From contig NZ_JACJRQ010000010.1 in assembly GCF_014697355.1 (NCBI RefSeq), positions 62,001 to 126,000 on the forward strand: a stretch of DNA of 64,000 nucleotides. The letters are read 5' to 3'. The stretch is from Nostoc calcicola FACHB-3891. GTDB lineage: Bacteria; Cyanobacteriota; Cyanobacteriia; Cyanobacteriales; Nostocaceae. Positions within the stretch are counted from its first letter, which is position 1, and every line of letters begins with the position of its first letter. The notes beneath the pieces are model-generated. The model worked only from the letters and a program-made list of their open reading frames with translations, was not told where the DNA came from and did no database searches. A program made the position numbers and the translations under genes. Of the stretch, positions 17,590-26,118 are shown one piece after another.

Positions 17590-18546
17590 ATGAAAGGACT
17601 TTGGCTCGAAAACAACCAATTGCAACTACGCACAGATATTCCCATTCCTGAGCCGCCACCAGGAGAAGCTCTGGTGCGTGTCTTGCGTGCGGGTATTTGT
17701 AACACTGACCTAGAATTACTCAGAGGCTACTATCCTTATACTGGTATTTTAGGTCATGAATTTGTCGGCGTTGTCGAACAAGGGCCAGAACACTTAGTTA
17801 ACCAACGTGTAGTTGGAGAAATCAACGCTGTCTGTGGTCATTGTCGTTTTTGTCGCAGCGGACAACAGACTCACTGCGAAAACCGCACCGTTCTTGGAAT
17901 TGTTAACCGCCACGGGGCTTTTGCTGAGTATCTCTCCTTGCCAGTGGAGAACCTACATTTAGTACCTGATAATGTGCCAACAGAAGTAGCAACTTTTACT
18001 GAACCTGTAGCAGCAGCTCTCGAAATTCAGCAACAAGTGCCATTGCATCCAAATAATCGGGTGCTAGTGGTTGGAGATGGCAAACTAGGGCAGTTGGTAG
18101 CGCAGACGCTAGCCTTAACTGGCTGTGAACTCTTAGTTGTAGGGCGTCATCAAGAGAAACTCGCTAACTTAGAGGTACGGGGAATTAAAACGGGTCTTGC
18201 TAATGCTGTGACAGATGGATATTTTGATATCTCAGTAGAGTGTACTGGCAATCCAGAAGGATTTGCGATCGCCCGTCGTGCCCTACGTCCCCGTGGCACA
18301 TTAGTGCTTAAAAGTACCTATGCTGGCAACCTCAGCCTTGATGCTTCATCTTTAGTAGTGGATGAAATCACCCTCATCGGCTCTCGTTGTGGTCCCTTTG
18401 CTCCAGCACTCCAGTTGCTGGCAAATAAACAAGTGGACGTACAACCCCTGATTCACGCCAGCTACCCACTAATTGAAGGGCTTGCAGCTTTTGAACAAGC
18501 TCAGAGTCGCGGTGTTTTGAAGGTTTTGTTAGAAATTAGTCAGTAG
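17590..18546 (+). CDS. Zinc-dependent alcohol dehydrogenase (MDR family)
   Basis: The frame is open from a TTG at 17545, but the family start is better placed at the ATG of MKGLWLENNQLQLR (17590), giving 318 residues. GICNTDLELLRG and LGHEFVGVVEQG carry catalytic zinc ligands. CGHCRFCRSGQQTHC supplies the four structural-zinc cysteines. VLVVGDGKLGQLVAQTLAL is the Rossmann dinucleotide-binding segment. The protein is close to threonine/sorbitol dehydrogenase-like members. The substrate is unknown. Its upstream region contains a MITE-like element. Confidence 0.88.
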   Translation: MKGLWLENNQLQLRTDIPIPEPPPGEALVRVLRAGICNTDLELLRGYYPYTGILGHEFVGVVEQGPEHLVNQRVVGEINAVCGHCRFCRSGQQTHCENRTVLGIVNRHGAFAEYLSLPVENLHLVPDNVPTEVATFTEPVAAALEIQQQVPLHPNNRVLVVGDGKLGQLVAQTLALTGCELLVVGRHQEKLANLEVRGIKTGLANAVTDGYFDISVECTGNPEGFAIARRALRPRGTLVLKSTYAGNLSLDASSLVVDEITLIGSRCGPFAPALQLLANKQVDVQPLIHASYPLIEGLAAFEQAQSRGVLKVLLEISQ

Positions 18547-18605
18547 TCATTTGTCGTTTGTCGTTTGTCATTGGTTATTTCTCCCTAGTCCCCAATCCCC
18601 AATCC

Positions 18606-18893
18606 CTAGTAAAGATAAGGATTCGTCTTCGGTTGATAGTCAGAACAATCAATTGCTTCTTCTGTGTTGGCAATAGATGGGCGGACAGTGCATTTAAGTC
18701 GGTAATTGTCGGTAAAATATTGGCAACCAGTACAGGGGATTTGATGCATTTGCTTGGCTGTAGTCACACTATCTCGAGCCACCGCCCAAAGATTCAAAAT
18801 AGCCAGAATAATTACAGCCCAAGCAACGACAAAGCAAATCGGGACTAATAAAGGTTGAATTCCATGAATGAGGAAATAGATCACTTCTAGCAC
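18606..18893 (-). CDS. Small membrane protein with a cysteine-rich tail
   Basis: 95 residues. One long hydrophobic stretch (about residues 3-40, possibly two helices) is followed by a soluble tail with four cysteines: QIPCTGCQYFTDNYRLKC and AIDCSDY. The pattern CxxC-x10-C-x16-C could bind a metal or form disulfides. I believe homologues exist across cyanobacteria as unnamed proteins, but I cannot name a function. The frame has sensible composition and convergent placement after the dehydrogenase gene. Confidence 0.7.
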   Translation of the reverse strand: MLEVIYFLIHGIQPLLVPICFVVAWAVIILAILNLWAVARDSVTTAKQMHQIPCTGCQYFTDNYRLKCTVRPSIANTEEAIDCSDYQPKTNPYLY

Positions 18894-18980
18894 GGCATTT
18901 CCTGATACAACTTAGGAGTTATAAGTATATTACCTGGTCACTCAGCACTTGCAACTCAGCACTCAGCAATGTTTTATTAG

Positions 18981-19098
18981 GGACTGACAAAAAATAAATT
19001 ATCCCAAATTATTTGTGCATTTGTAGGGGCGCACAGCTGTGCGCCCCTACGTTCGCGGAGCGTCTCGCAGGGATGGGATGTTTTTTTAACAGGAAGTG
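18981..19098. mobile_element. MITE-like element, family A, copy 2
   Basis: Same arms as copy 1 (AAATAAATTATCCCAAATTA and GGGATGTTTTTTTAAC) around a core palindrome GTAGGGGCGCACAG/CTGTGCGCCCCTAC, plus an extra module TTCGCGGAGCGTCTCGCAGG. It ends at the last base or two before the chlG stop codon, so it forms the 3' untranslated region of chlG and could act as its transcription terminator or RNA stabiliser. Confidence 0.75.
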
Positions 19099-19100
19099 CT

Positions 19101-20147
19101 TTAGATCCCAGCGTGACCGAGTGCTAAACCAACAACGAGCATTCCCAGAACTAGAAACGGTTGGGCGCTGGCTTGGTATTTGACATCATTAGCCACAGGA
19201 TCGCGCAGGAAATAGATATTCTGTAAGATGATTTGCGGGATGATTAACAACAGAAGTATTCCTGCATACAAATTCTCATGGATGTAGAGGAGATAAGCTG
19301 CAATCAATCCTTGAAATACATCTATTGTGAGTACACAAATCCAGGCGGCGGTGGTGATGCCAAACATGACGGGTAGTGAATTTAACCCTAGCTGCCGATC
19401 GCCTTCTACACTTTTGAAGTCGTTGACAATGGCAATACCCAATCCAGCTAAGCTGTAGAACATTGTCAAAATCACGACTGTAGAATTGAGTTCACCAAAC
19501 AAAGCGTGTCCTGTAGACCAAGGTAGGGTAATATAGCTTGCACCCAAGGCGTAGCTACCCAGCCAGCCGTTTTGCTTGAGTTTCAGGGGAGGTGCAGAAT
19601 AGATATAGGCGATGAAAGAACCGATAATGGCGATCGCTGTGATTGTGGGGAATTCATGACCAGCCCAGACATCGAGCAAAAATGACAAACCAATACCAGC
19701 AATTAGTAATACCCAAATCTGCGTAATTACCTGGGTGAGAGAAATGGCTCCAGAGGGTATGGGGCGATAAGGTTCATTGATGGCATCGATTTCGCGATCG
19801 TAGTAATCATTGAGAATTTGGGTGTAACCTGTCATCAATGGCCCAGCCAGAAACATACAGGCTCCTACCTTCAACACATTTTCTACCGTCCAGGTATAGT
19901 TACCAGAAGAAGCCGCACCACAAACTACGCCCCAAATTAAGGGAATCCAAGTGATGGGCTTCATCAGTTGCAAACGGATTTTCCAAATGGAAGTTTCTCC
20001 TGGTGATGCGCCTTTCATCCCCAGCAATTGCCGAGTTTTGGCAGTGCGATCGCCAGTTACTATTGCTTCGTCGCTGGGATTATTTGCCACTGAGTCTAAT
20101 GCCTCAGTGGATTTGGAATCTGGAGTAATGGGAGTTAATTCTGACAT
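19101..20147 (-). CDS. chlG: Chlorophyll synthase ChlG
   Basis: 348 residues of the UbiA prenyltransferase superfamily with about eight membrane helices. The first Asp-rich motif reads NDYYDREIDAINEPYRP and the second NDFKSVEGD; both are those of chlorophyll a synthase, which esterifies chlorophyllide with geranylgeranyl or phytyl diphosphate in the thylakoid membrane. The N-terminal 60 residues are soluble and variable, as usual. The gene lies downstream of, and co-directional with, an ArsA-like ATPase and a petP-like gene. Confidence 0.96.
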   Translation of the reverse strand: MSELTPITPDSKSTEALDSVANNPSDEAIVTGDRTAKTRQLLGMKGASPGETSIWKIRLQLMKPITWIPLIWGVVCGAASSGNYTWTVENVLKVGACMFLAGPLMTGYTQILNDYYDREIDAINEPYRPIPSGAISLTQVITQIWVLLIAGIGLSFLLDVWAGHEFPTITAIAIIGSFIAYIYSAPPLKLKQNGWLGSYALGASYITLPWSTGHALFGELNSTVVILTMFYSLAGLGIAIVNDFKSVEGDRQLGLNSLPVMFGITTAAWICVLTIDVFQGLIAAYLLYIHENLYAGILLLLIIPQIILQNIYFLRDPVANDVKYQASAQPFLVLGMLVVGLALGHAGI

Positions 20148-20200
20148 AATTTTTACTTATTAATAGGGCATTGGGGATTGGGCATGGGGCATTGGGCATT

Positions 20201-20300
20201 GGGGAGCCACTGCGTTGGGCGGGTTTCCCGACTTGTAGCAAGTGACGTCATTGGGAATTTCTTCCCTATTCCCTATTCCCTATTCCCTATTCCCTATTCC
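20201..20300. repeat. Dispersed repeat copy 2 plus TTCCCTA heptamers
   Basis: 20201-20255 repeats the module at 15121-15176. Directly after it, 20263-20300 has five copies of the heptamer CCCTATT. Both lie between the ArsA-like gene and chlG. Confidence 0.8.
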
Positions 20301-20321
20301 CCATTCCTCATACCCGATACC

Positions 20322-21422
20322 TTAAAACGAAATTATCAAATAACTATTCTGAAACTTTGCTCCAGCAATGGGTTTACCACTTAGGGCTGGGGGTAGGGAA
20401 ATATTCCGCCGCTGGTCTCCTGCTTCTACCGTGACTTCTGGCCCATACTGAGTGAGTTTGACTTGTTTTTTGTCAAAACCTGGTAAGAATAACCGTACCT
20501 GACGATTGTGGATATCGATTTCAATTGGTTTGGGAGCCTGTGCTGCTTGGGCTTCAAAGTTCGGTAAAGCGTCTATCAGTGGTTGCCAATCACCTGTTGG
20601 GGAGTCAGGAATGACGCTCACAGGTAAGGGTATAAATTCCTCTGATACGTTGATGCTTGTCTCTGAAGATACAAGGAGAACACCACCAACAGTTAAACCG
20701 ATTTGCTGAGCGCTACCCCACAAATAACGGGTACTTGCCACTTCAATGGGATCTTGTGTGGTCACCAAAAAAGCAGCGACACGCTTAGGATCGGTAAGAG
20801 CGGCTCTCCCTTTGTCTAAGAAATTATTAACTTGGTTAGTGGGAGCTGCAAAGTTGTCTGCTGTCCAATTGACGTTGAAAAAGCTACTAATGAGTGGTTG
20901 AATTAACGGCGATTCCACAATTGTCTTGCCTAAGTCAGAGTTGACAAACAATTGCCGGAATCGCCGGACATACCAACTCAGAGACTCTGGCAATCCCAGC
21001 ATCCGCAGGGTTAAAGAGTCACCCGTGCCGTCGTAAACGATCGCATCATATTTGCCACTGGCATCATATTCGCGGATAGCATTCAGGGCAAGGGCGCTGT
21101 CCATCCCCGGCAATACTACCAATTCTTGACCAAAAACGTCTTTGAATATGGGGGTGCGGAGGTATTGCGCCTCAAGTTTCTTTACTTCTTCCCAGTTGCT
21201 TTCTAGTAGTACAGATGCTTGAAACTGTACTGCTTGCAAATTTGGTGCGATTTCCTGAGGTTCAGAACCAATGGCAGTACCGAGCAGGATTGGCAGTGCT
21301 GGTTCTGCTAGTCCTGCTAAAAGTACGCGTTTGCCTTGGCTTGCCAATAATTTGGCGGCGGCGATCGCAATTTTGGTACGAGCGATGCCGCCTTTGCCCA
21401 AAAATGTCAATATTAGAGCCAT
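20322..21422 (-). CDS. ArsA/Get3-fold ATPase with HSP20-like C-terminal domain
   Basis: The preferred start is the ATG of MALILTFLGKGGIARTKIAI at 21422 (366 residues); the frame is open further to 21476. The N-terminal part is an ArsA/Get3 P-loop ATPase with an altered Walker A, GKGGIART, where the usual second lysine (GKT) is replaced by arginine. DGTGDSLTLRMLGLP is a switch-like block. The last 60 residues (LFLPGFDKKQVKLTQYGPE...) form the ArsA-HSP20-like domain found in cyanobacterial and plant members. Proposed roles are tail-anchored protein targeting or another membrane-protein chaperone task, not arsenite export. It precedes chlG. Confidence 0.85.
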   Translation of the reverse strand: MALILTFLGKGGIARTKIAIAAAKLLASQGKRVLLAGLAEPALPILLGTAIGSEPQEIAPNLQAVQFQASVLLESNWEEVKKLEAQYLRTPIFKDVFGQELVVLPGMDSALALNAIREYDASGKYDAIVYDGTGDSLTLRMLGLPESLSWYVRRFRQLFVNSDLGKTIVESPLIQPLISSFFNVNWTADNFAAPTNQVNNFLDKGRAALTDPKRVAAFLVTTQDPIEVASTRYLWGSAQQIGLTVGGVLLVSSETSINVSEEFIPLPVSVIPDSPTGDWQPLIDALPNFEAQAAQAPKPIEIDIHNRQVRLFLPGFDKKQVKLTQYGPEVTVEAGDQRRNISLPPALSGKPIAGAKFQNSYLIISF

Positions 21423-21540
21423 TACTTGATTCCCAATTACCGCCGATGTTTTCAACTCCAACTTAGCACTCAACAAAGACTCTCAGCTTGGGCTGTCAAC
21501 TTCAGATTCAACAGAAAAATCCCGATGTGAGTTCTTTCTC

Positions 21541-21729
21541 TTACACAGGTTTAATTTCGTCTTCAAAAAACCAAGTGGAAGAATTATCCTCAAACAGCAC
21601 CACTACACCGATCCCAGCATCAATGACTTTGTAGCCTTGGATAACACCCACTTGTCCCAGTTTTTTCGCAATGGGAGAAGAAACGCGATCGCGCAAACGA
21701 TAGACTTTAACCTTTTGTCCGATTTCCAT
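21541..21729 (-). CDS. petP: PetP-like b6f subunit (DUF2862)
   Basis: 62 residues: MEIGQKVKVYRLRDRVSSPI at the start and STWFFEDEIKPV at the end, an SH3-like small protein of the DUF2862 family. In cyanobacteria this family includes PetP (Ssr2998 in Synechocystis), a peripheral cytoplasmic-side subunit of cytochrome b6f that affects electron flow. It is the first of three same-strand genes, 118 bases upstream of the ArsA-like ATPase start. Family assignment is firm; whether this copy is the b6f subunit is inferred. Confidence 0.75.
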   Translation of the reverse strand: MEIGQKVKVYRLRDRVSSPIAKKLGQVGVIQGYKVIDAGIGVVVLFEDNSSTWFFEDEIKPV

Positions 21730-21944
21730 GCCTGATTACAATTCAGATAAACCAAGTCTCAGTTTAGCTGAATCCGTGACTCAGCTTTCATAAATTCAGA
21801 GATAAATGAGGGAGTGGGGAGTGGGGAGATGAGGGAGATGAGGGAGATGAGGAAGGGGACGCAAAGAAAAACAAATGACAAATGACAAATGACTAATGAC
21901 AAAAAGCTTAAAATTAAATCAACAACCAAACAGGTACAACGATA

Positions 21945-22694
21945 ATGTTTGTCACAGCGCAACAGCTAGAACAACAGATGCCCGATGCAACTCGGTTGTT
22001 AAGTGATGAGCCGGAGATGGAAACTTCCTTGCATTATATGCAGCTACTGCTGCTAGTAACTTCCCTTGAGTGGCTGTGGCGTGACTGTAATGATTTCTTT
22101 ATAGGTGCGAATTTAACAATATATTTTAGCCGTCAGCAGTTGCGAAATCGAGATTTTCGCGGCCCAGACTTTTTTTTGGTCAAAAACACCGAAAAGCGAT
22201 CGCGCAATTCTTGGGTAGTCTGGGAAGAAGATGGTCGTTATCCAGATTTGATTATTGAATTACTTTCAGAAAGTACGGCTGATATTGACCGCAATTTGAA
22301 AAAGAATCTTTATGAAAATCGATTTCACACACCAGAATATTTCTGGTTTTCGCCAGAAAATTTGGAATTTGTCGGTTTTGAATTGGTAGGCAACAGGTAT
22401 CAGGAAATTACACCAAATGCACGAGGATGGCGTTGGAGTGATGTGCTGGGACTGTATTTAGGCACAGAAGCAGGTAAACTGCGCTACTTTACACTTGATG
22501 GTGATCTAGTTCCAACACCAGAGGAAGCTGCAATAGCAGCACAACAAGTGGCTATTGCAGCACAGCAACAGGCTTCAGAAGCCCAGCAACAGGCGTCTGA
22601 GGCAAAATTGCGGTTGCAACAAGAACAACTGCGATCGCAACGGTTGGCGGAACATTTGCGATCGCTAGGAGTAAATCCCGATAGCTTGAGTTAA
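21945..22694 (+). CDS. Uma2 family (DUF820) putative endonuclease
   Basis: 249 residues. GPDFFLVKNTEKRSRNSWVV and YPDLIIELLSESTADIDRN form the nuclease-like core of Uma2 proteins (E-L-L in place of E-x-K, as in many family members). YFWFSPENLEFVGFEL follows. The C-terminal 60 residues are a glutamine/alanine-rich heptad repeat (IAAQQQASEAQQQASEAKL) that ends RLAEHLRSLGVNPDSLS, probably a coiled coil. It lies 18 bases before a second Uma2 gene with the same tail ending, so the two look like an operon born from duplication. Confidence 0.88.
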   Translation: MFVTAQQLEQQMPDATRLLSDEPEMETSLHYMQLLLLVTSLEWLWRDCNDFFIGANLTIYFSRQQLRNRDFRGPDFFLVKNTEKRSRNSWVVWEEDGRYPDLIIELLSESTADIDRNLKKNLYENRFHTPEYFWFSPENLEFVGFELVGNRYQEITPNARGWRWSDVLGLYLGTEAGKLRYFTLDGDLVPTPEEAAIAAQQVAIAAQQQASEAQQQASEAKLRLQQEQLRSQRLAEHLRSLGVNPDSLS

Positions 22695-22712
22695 GTAAAA
22701 AAGGTAGTAGTC

Positions 22713-23468
22713 ATGTATCAAACAGATCTTCCCCGTCCACCGCAAGAAACCATGCCTAGGATGTATGATTTACCCAGTGAATTAATAGGGGAATCAGGTT
22801 TGCCAGATGAATTTCACTGCATTCAGGGGGATTTGCTGACTGAGACTTGTCAACCTGTGACTTATCCACCTGACGAAATTTTACTTGCTAGCGATTTGAA
22901 TCTTTACTACGACCCCCGTCATCCTTTGTGGTACAAACGTCCTGATTGGTATATGGTTTTGGGAGTACCTAGCGCTAGCCAACAGCAAGACCTACGCTTA
23001 AGTTACGTAATTTGGCAAGAGGGAGTTGTGCCATTTTTAGTCGTGGAATTCCTCTCACCTGGTACTGAACAAGAAGACTTAGGAAAAACACTGCGCGAGG
23101 TAAACCAGCCCCCAACCAAGTGGGAAGTCTATGAACGGATTTTGCGGGTTCCCTACTACGTTATCTACGATCACTATGAAAATCGTTTGCGTGCCTTTCA
23201 ACTTATAGGCACTCGCTACGAGGCAATATCTTTACCAGAAAACCGCTTTTGGTTGGAAGAATTAGAATTAGGATTGGGTTTGTGGCAAGGTTCTTATCAG
23301 CAGACAACAGGCTTGTGGTTGCGTTGGTATAATGCAGCAGGTTGGGTGCCGACATCAAAAGAAAGAGCTGAACAAGAACGTCAACGGGCTGAACAAGAGC
23401 GCCAACGGGCTGATCGATTGGCAGAGTATTTGCGTTTTCAGGGAATAGATCCAGATAGTTTAAGTTAA
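22713..23468 (+). CDS. Uma2 family (DUF820) putative endonuclease, tandem partner
   Basis: 251 residues. Core blocks are YVIWQEGVVPFLVVEFLSPG and EVYERILRVPYYVIYDHYEN. The tail (ERAEQERQRAEQERQRADR, ending AEYLRFQGIDPDSLS) parallels the tail of the upstream gene. The bodies of the two proteins are clearly different, so the duplication is old or the tail has been shared by recombination. Role unknown, as for the family. Confidence 0.88.
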   Translation: MYQTDLPRPPQETMPRMYDLPSELIGESGLPDEFHCIQGDLLTETCQPVTYPPDEILLASDLNLYYDPRHPLWYKRPDWYMVLGVPSASQQQDLRLSYVIWQEGVVPFLVVEFLSPGTEQEDLGKTLREVNQPPTKWEVYERILRVPYYVIYDHYENRLRAFQLIGTRYEAISLPENRFWLEELELGLGLWQGSYQQTTGLWLRWYNAAGWVPTSKERAEQERQRAEQERQRADRLAEYLRFQGIDPDSLS

Positions 23469-23815
23469 GCAAAAACTTGCCACTTGAAAAAAGCAGCGTT
23501 GCCGATAAGATTTATATGTGTAGTAAAAATACAGTTGGCAACAGCTGATTTATTGTATAATCACCAAATTTGGATAAGGTTTAGATAAGTAATACCAATT
23601 TTATATGAGGCTGCGCTCTATTCGCGTAGCGGCAATTCATGAATTGCAGCTACAGTGTGTAGTTTTGCATCAGTCTTATAAGGCGCATCTTCAAACAGAA
23701 ATGGTATAACAATTTATTCTTCAAAGAAGACAAGGTGCTTTTATTGCTCTAAAGCTTTATGGAGAAGAATTAGGTGTGTAGGTAGTGAACGAGGAACCAG
23801 AAATTGTTACAGACA
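23469..23815. other. Gap between Uma2 pair and polysaccharide locus
   Basis: About 345 bases with no gene. 23591-23707 is a MITE-like element (listed separately). The remaining part should carry the promoter of the ABC exporter genes; TAAGGTTTAGATAAG near 23575 is AT-rich, but no -10 is convincing. Confidence 0.5.
23591..23707. mobile_element. MITE-like element, family B, copy 2
   Basis: Left end AATACCAATTTTATATGAGG; right end CAAACAGAAATGGTAT, its inverted counterpart. The right arm AAGGCGCATCTTCAAACAG is the complement of the left arm of copy 1 at 8718 (CTGTATGAAGATGCGCC), and this copy's left arm ATGAGGCTGCGC is the complement of copy 1's right arm. The two copies are therefore the same element in opposite orientation. 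The core differs and includes a GCAATTCATGAATTGC palindrome (14 of 16 bases in the arms). Confidence 0.75.
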
Positions 23816-24661
23816 ATGCGAGGTTTTGTACGTAAAGCGGGAAAGCTGAGGCGCATACTGCCTGTAAATGAACAGTTATGGGCAAAATTTGACTTGCTGA
23901 GAATTTTGGTGAAGCGAGATTTAGAGGCGCGGTATAAAGGTTCTATTTTAGGCAATTTGTGGCCTTTGCTAAATCAGTTATCACAATTACTGATTTACAC
24001 TTACGTATTTTCGGTTGTGCTACGGGTAAAGTTAAATCTCAAAGGTTTACCAGAAAATAACTTCACCTTTGGTTTGTGGGTATTTGCGGGTTTGCTTCCC
24101 TGGATTGCTTTTACAGGGGGTTTGATGCAGTCTGCTAATTCAGTAGTAGCACAGCCGAATTTAGTCAAAAAGGTTGTATTTCCCCTAAGTTTGTTGCCTT
24201 TAGTGCCAATTTTATCTACGTTTATTGAGAGTTCCTTCGGTTTAATAGCGTTAATTTTTTTCGTGGCAGCAATTTCTCATACTTTACATACTACTTTGGC
24301 GCTATTACCCTTGGTTTGGCTAACGCAATTATTACTAACAGCAGGATTGGCTTATTTAGTGGCAGGATTAACCGTATTTTTGCGAGATATCCCCCAGACT
24401 TTAGGGGTGATTTTAAATATTTGGTTTTACGCAACACCCCTTGTCTATCCAGCCTCAGCAATTCCAGAGACGTGGCGGAGTTTGGTATTCTGGTTAAATC
24501 CCATGACTGCGATCGCTGAAATTTATCGTGACATAGTTTTAGTTGGGGAGGTGCAACATTGGGGAGAATGGGGTGTATCGTCTGCGATCGCAGTTATTAT
24601 ATTTTGTACTGGATTTGTGGTATATAAGCGGTTGCGTCCGGCTTTTGCTGATGTATTGTAA
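23816..24661 (+). CDS. ABC-2 polysaccharide exporter permease (Wzm-like)
   Basis: 281 residues from the ATG at 23816 (an in-frame TTG at 23804 is possible). Six hydrophobic helices and the motifs RDLEARYKGSILGNLWPLLN, VVFPLSLLPLVP and VFLRDIPQTLGVILNIWFYATPLVYPAS are those of O-antigen/teichoic-type ABC-2 permeases. It would move a finished, lipid-linked glycan across the cytoplasmic membrane. Its stop is two bases from the ATPase gene, so the pair is surely co-transcribed. It heads the polysaccharide locus. Confidence 0.93.
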   Translation: MRGFVRKAGKLRRILPVNEQLWAKFDLLRILVKRDLEARYKGSILGNLWPLLNQLSQLLIYTYVFSVVLRVKLNLKGLPENNFTFGLWVFAGLLPWIAFTGGLMQSANSVVAQPNLVKKVVFPLSLLPLVPILSTFIESSFGLIALIFFVAAISHTLHTTLALLPLVWLTQLLLTAGLAYLVAGLTVFLRDIPQTLGVILNIWFYATPLVYPASAIPETWRSLVFWLNPMTAIAEIYRDIVLVGEVQHWGEWGVSSAIAVIIFCTGFVVYKRLRPAFADVL

Positions 24662-24663
24662 AT

Positions 24664-26097
24664 ATGATCTCTTCATCTCCCTTTGGTAATTGTGTCAGAG
24701 TTGTGAAAATTAACAGTAAAAGTATGGGAGAAGAAATTGCTATTTCCTTAAAAAACGTTTCTAAATGTTATAAACGTTATCATCATCCTGTAGAAAGGTT
24801 GAGGGAAATTTTAGTGCCCGGTAAAAGCTACGGACAAGAATTTTGGGCTTTACAGAATATTAACTTAGAAATTCCTAAGGGACAAACATCAGGAATCATA
24901 GGGCGTAATGGCTCCGGAAAAAGTACCCTGTTGCAAATTATTGCTGGCACTTTGATGCCAACTACAGGACAAGTACAAGTACAAGGTAGGATATCGGCTT
25001 TATTAGAATTGGGTAGTGGTTTTAATCCTGAGTTTACTGGTAGGCAGAACGTATTTTTTAATGGTAGACTACTAGGCTTAAGTCAACAGGCAATTGAAGA
25101 GAAGTTTGATGAGATTGTTGGCTTTGCGGATATAGGTGATTTTATCGATCAACCCGTAAAAACCTATTCTAGTGGTATGTTTGTCCGCTTGGCTTTTGCA
25201 GTAGCGGTAAATGTTGAACCCGAAATTTTAATAGTGGATGAAGCTTTATCAGTAGGAGATGGAGTTTTTGTCCATCGTTGCATGGCAAAAATTAAAGATT
25301 TTCAAGATGCAGGAGGAACAATTTTGTTTGTTTCTCACGATTTAGGTTCAGTTTCTCGCCTTTGTTCTGAAGCTATATGGATTAATGATGGTCAAATAGT
25401 AGAGCAAGGTAAACCAATTGATATTAGTAAATCATACCAAGCATGGATGTATGACAAAATTAATGAGAGACTAAAACAAGACTCTGATTACGGGATTAAT
25501 GTACAAAGTGACAAACAAATACTCCAAAATATCGAGGTAATTCTAGACGTTGACTCAGATAAAAAATCAGCTAATCCCAATAAAATAAATCCATTTAGTG
25601 GTAGTGAATATTTAGCATTTCATAACACTAAAAGATTTGGCACGGGACGCTGTGAAATTATTAGCTTAGAAGTCTTAAATGAACAAGGACAAAAAACAGG
25701 TTTTGTTATGCCTGATGAATGGTTAACATTTCAAACAAAGATAATTATTTATGATGATGTAGATAATCCGATTTTAGGTATCACAATGTTTGACAGACTA
25801 AGAGTAGCTATAACAGGATGGAACACAAGACAGTATAAGTATCAACTACCTAAATTTAGAAAAAATCAATTGATTTCTGTTACTTTTAAAATAAAGTGGC
25901 CGCATATTAAAAGTGATAGTTACTCTCTAGAACCAGCGGTAGCTGATGGTAGTCAAGATAGCCACGAAATGATGGACTGGTTACAGGCTTGTGTCGCTAT
26001 ACAATCAGGAGTAACAGACCTAACTTTTGGGCTGATAAGGTTTAGCGAGGTGAATATTTGCCATCAATTAGAGACAGTTGCAACCAACCAAATATGA
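24664..26097 (+). CDS. ABC polysaccharide exporter ATPase with C-terminal substrate domain (Wzt-like)
   Basis: 477 residues; the second possible start, MGEEIAISLKNVSKCYKRY at 24724, would give 457. Walker A IGRNGSGKST, signature YSSGMFVRLAFAVA, Walker B EILIVDEALSVGDG and SHDLGSV switch are intact. After about residue 270 comes an extension of roughly 200 residues with CEIISLEVLNEQGQKTGFV and GITMFDRLRVAITGWNT blocks, the beta-sandwich Wzt C-terminal type that in enteric bacteria recognises the modified end of the glycan. Four methyltransferase-like genes lie just downstream, which makes a methyl-terminated chain plausible. Confidence 0.92.
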   Translation: MISSSPFGNCVRVVKINSKSMGEEIAISLKNVSKCYKRYHHPVERLREILVPGKSYGQEFWALQNINLEIPKGQTSGIIGRNGSGKSTLLQIIAGTLMPTTGQVQVQGRISALLELGSGFNPEFTGRQNVFFNGRLLGLSQQAIEEKFDEIVGFADIGDFIDQPVKTYSSGMFVRLAFAVAVNVEPEILIVDEALSVGDGVFVHRCMAKIKDFQDAGGTILFVSHDLGSVSRLCSEAIWINDGQIVEQGKPIDISKSYQAWMYDKINERLKQDSDYGINVQSDKQILQNIEVILDVDSDKKSANPNKINPFSGSEYLAFHNTKRFGTGRCEIISLEVLNEQGQKTGFVMPDEWLTFQTKIIIYDDVDNPILGITMFDRLRVAITGWNTRQYKYQLPKFRKNQLISVTFKIKWPHIKSDSYSLEPAVADGSQDSHEMMDWLQACVAIQSGVTDLTFGLIRFSEVNICHQLETVATNQI

Positions 26098-26118
26098 AAT
26101 TAGGCATTATAAATAAAA

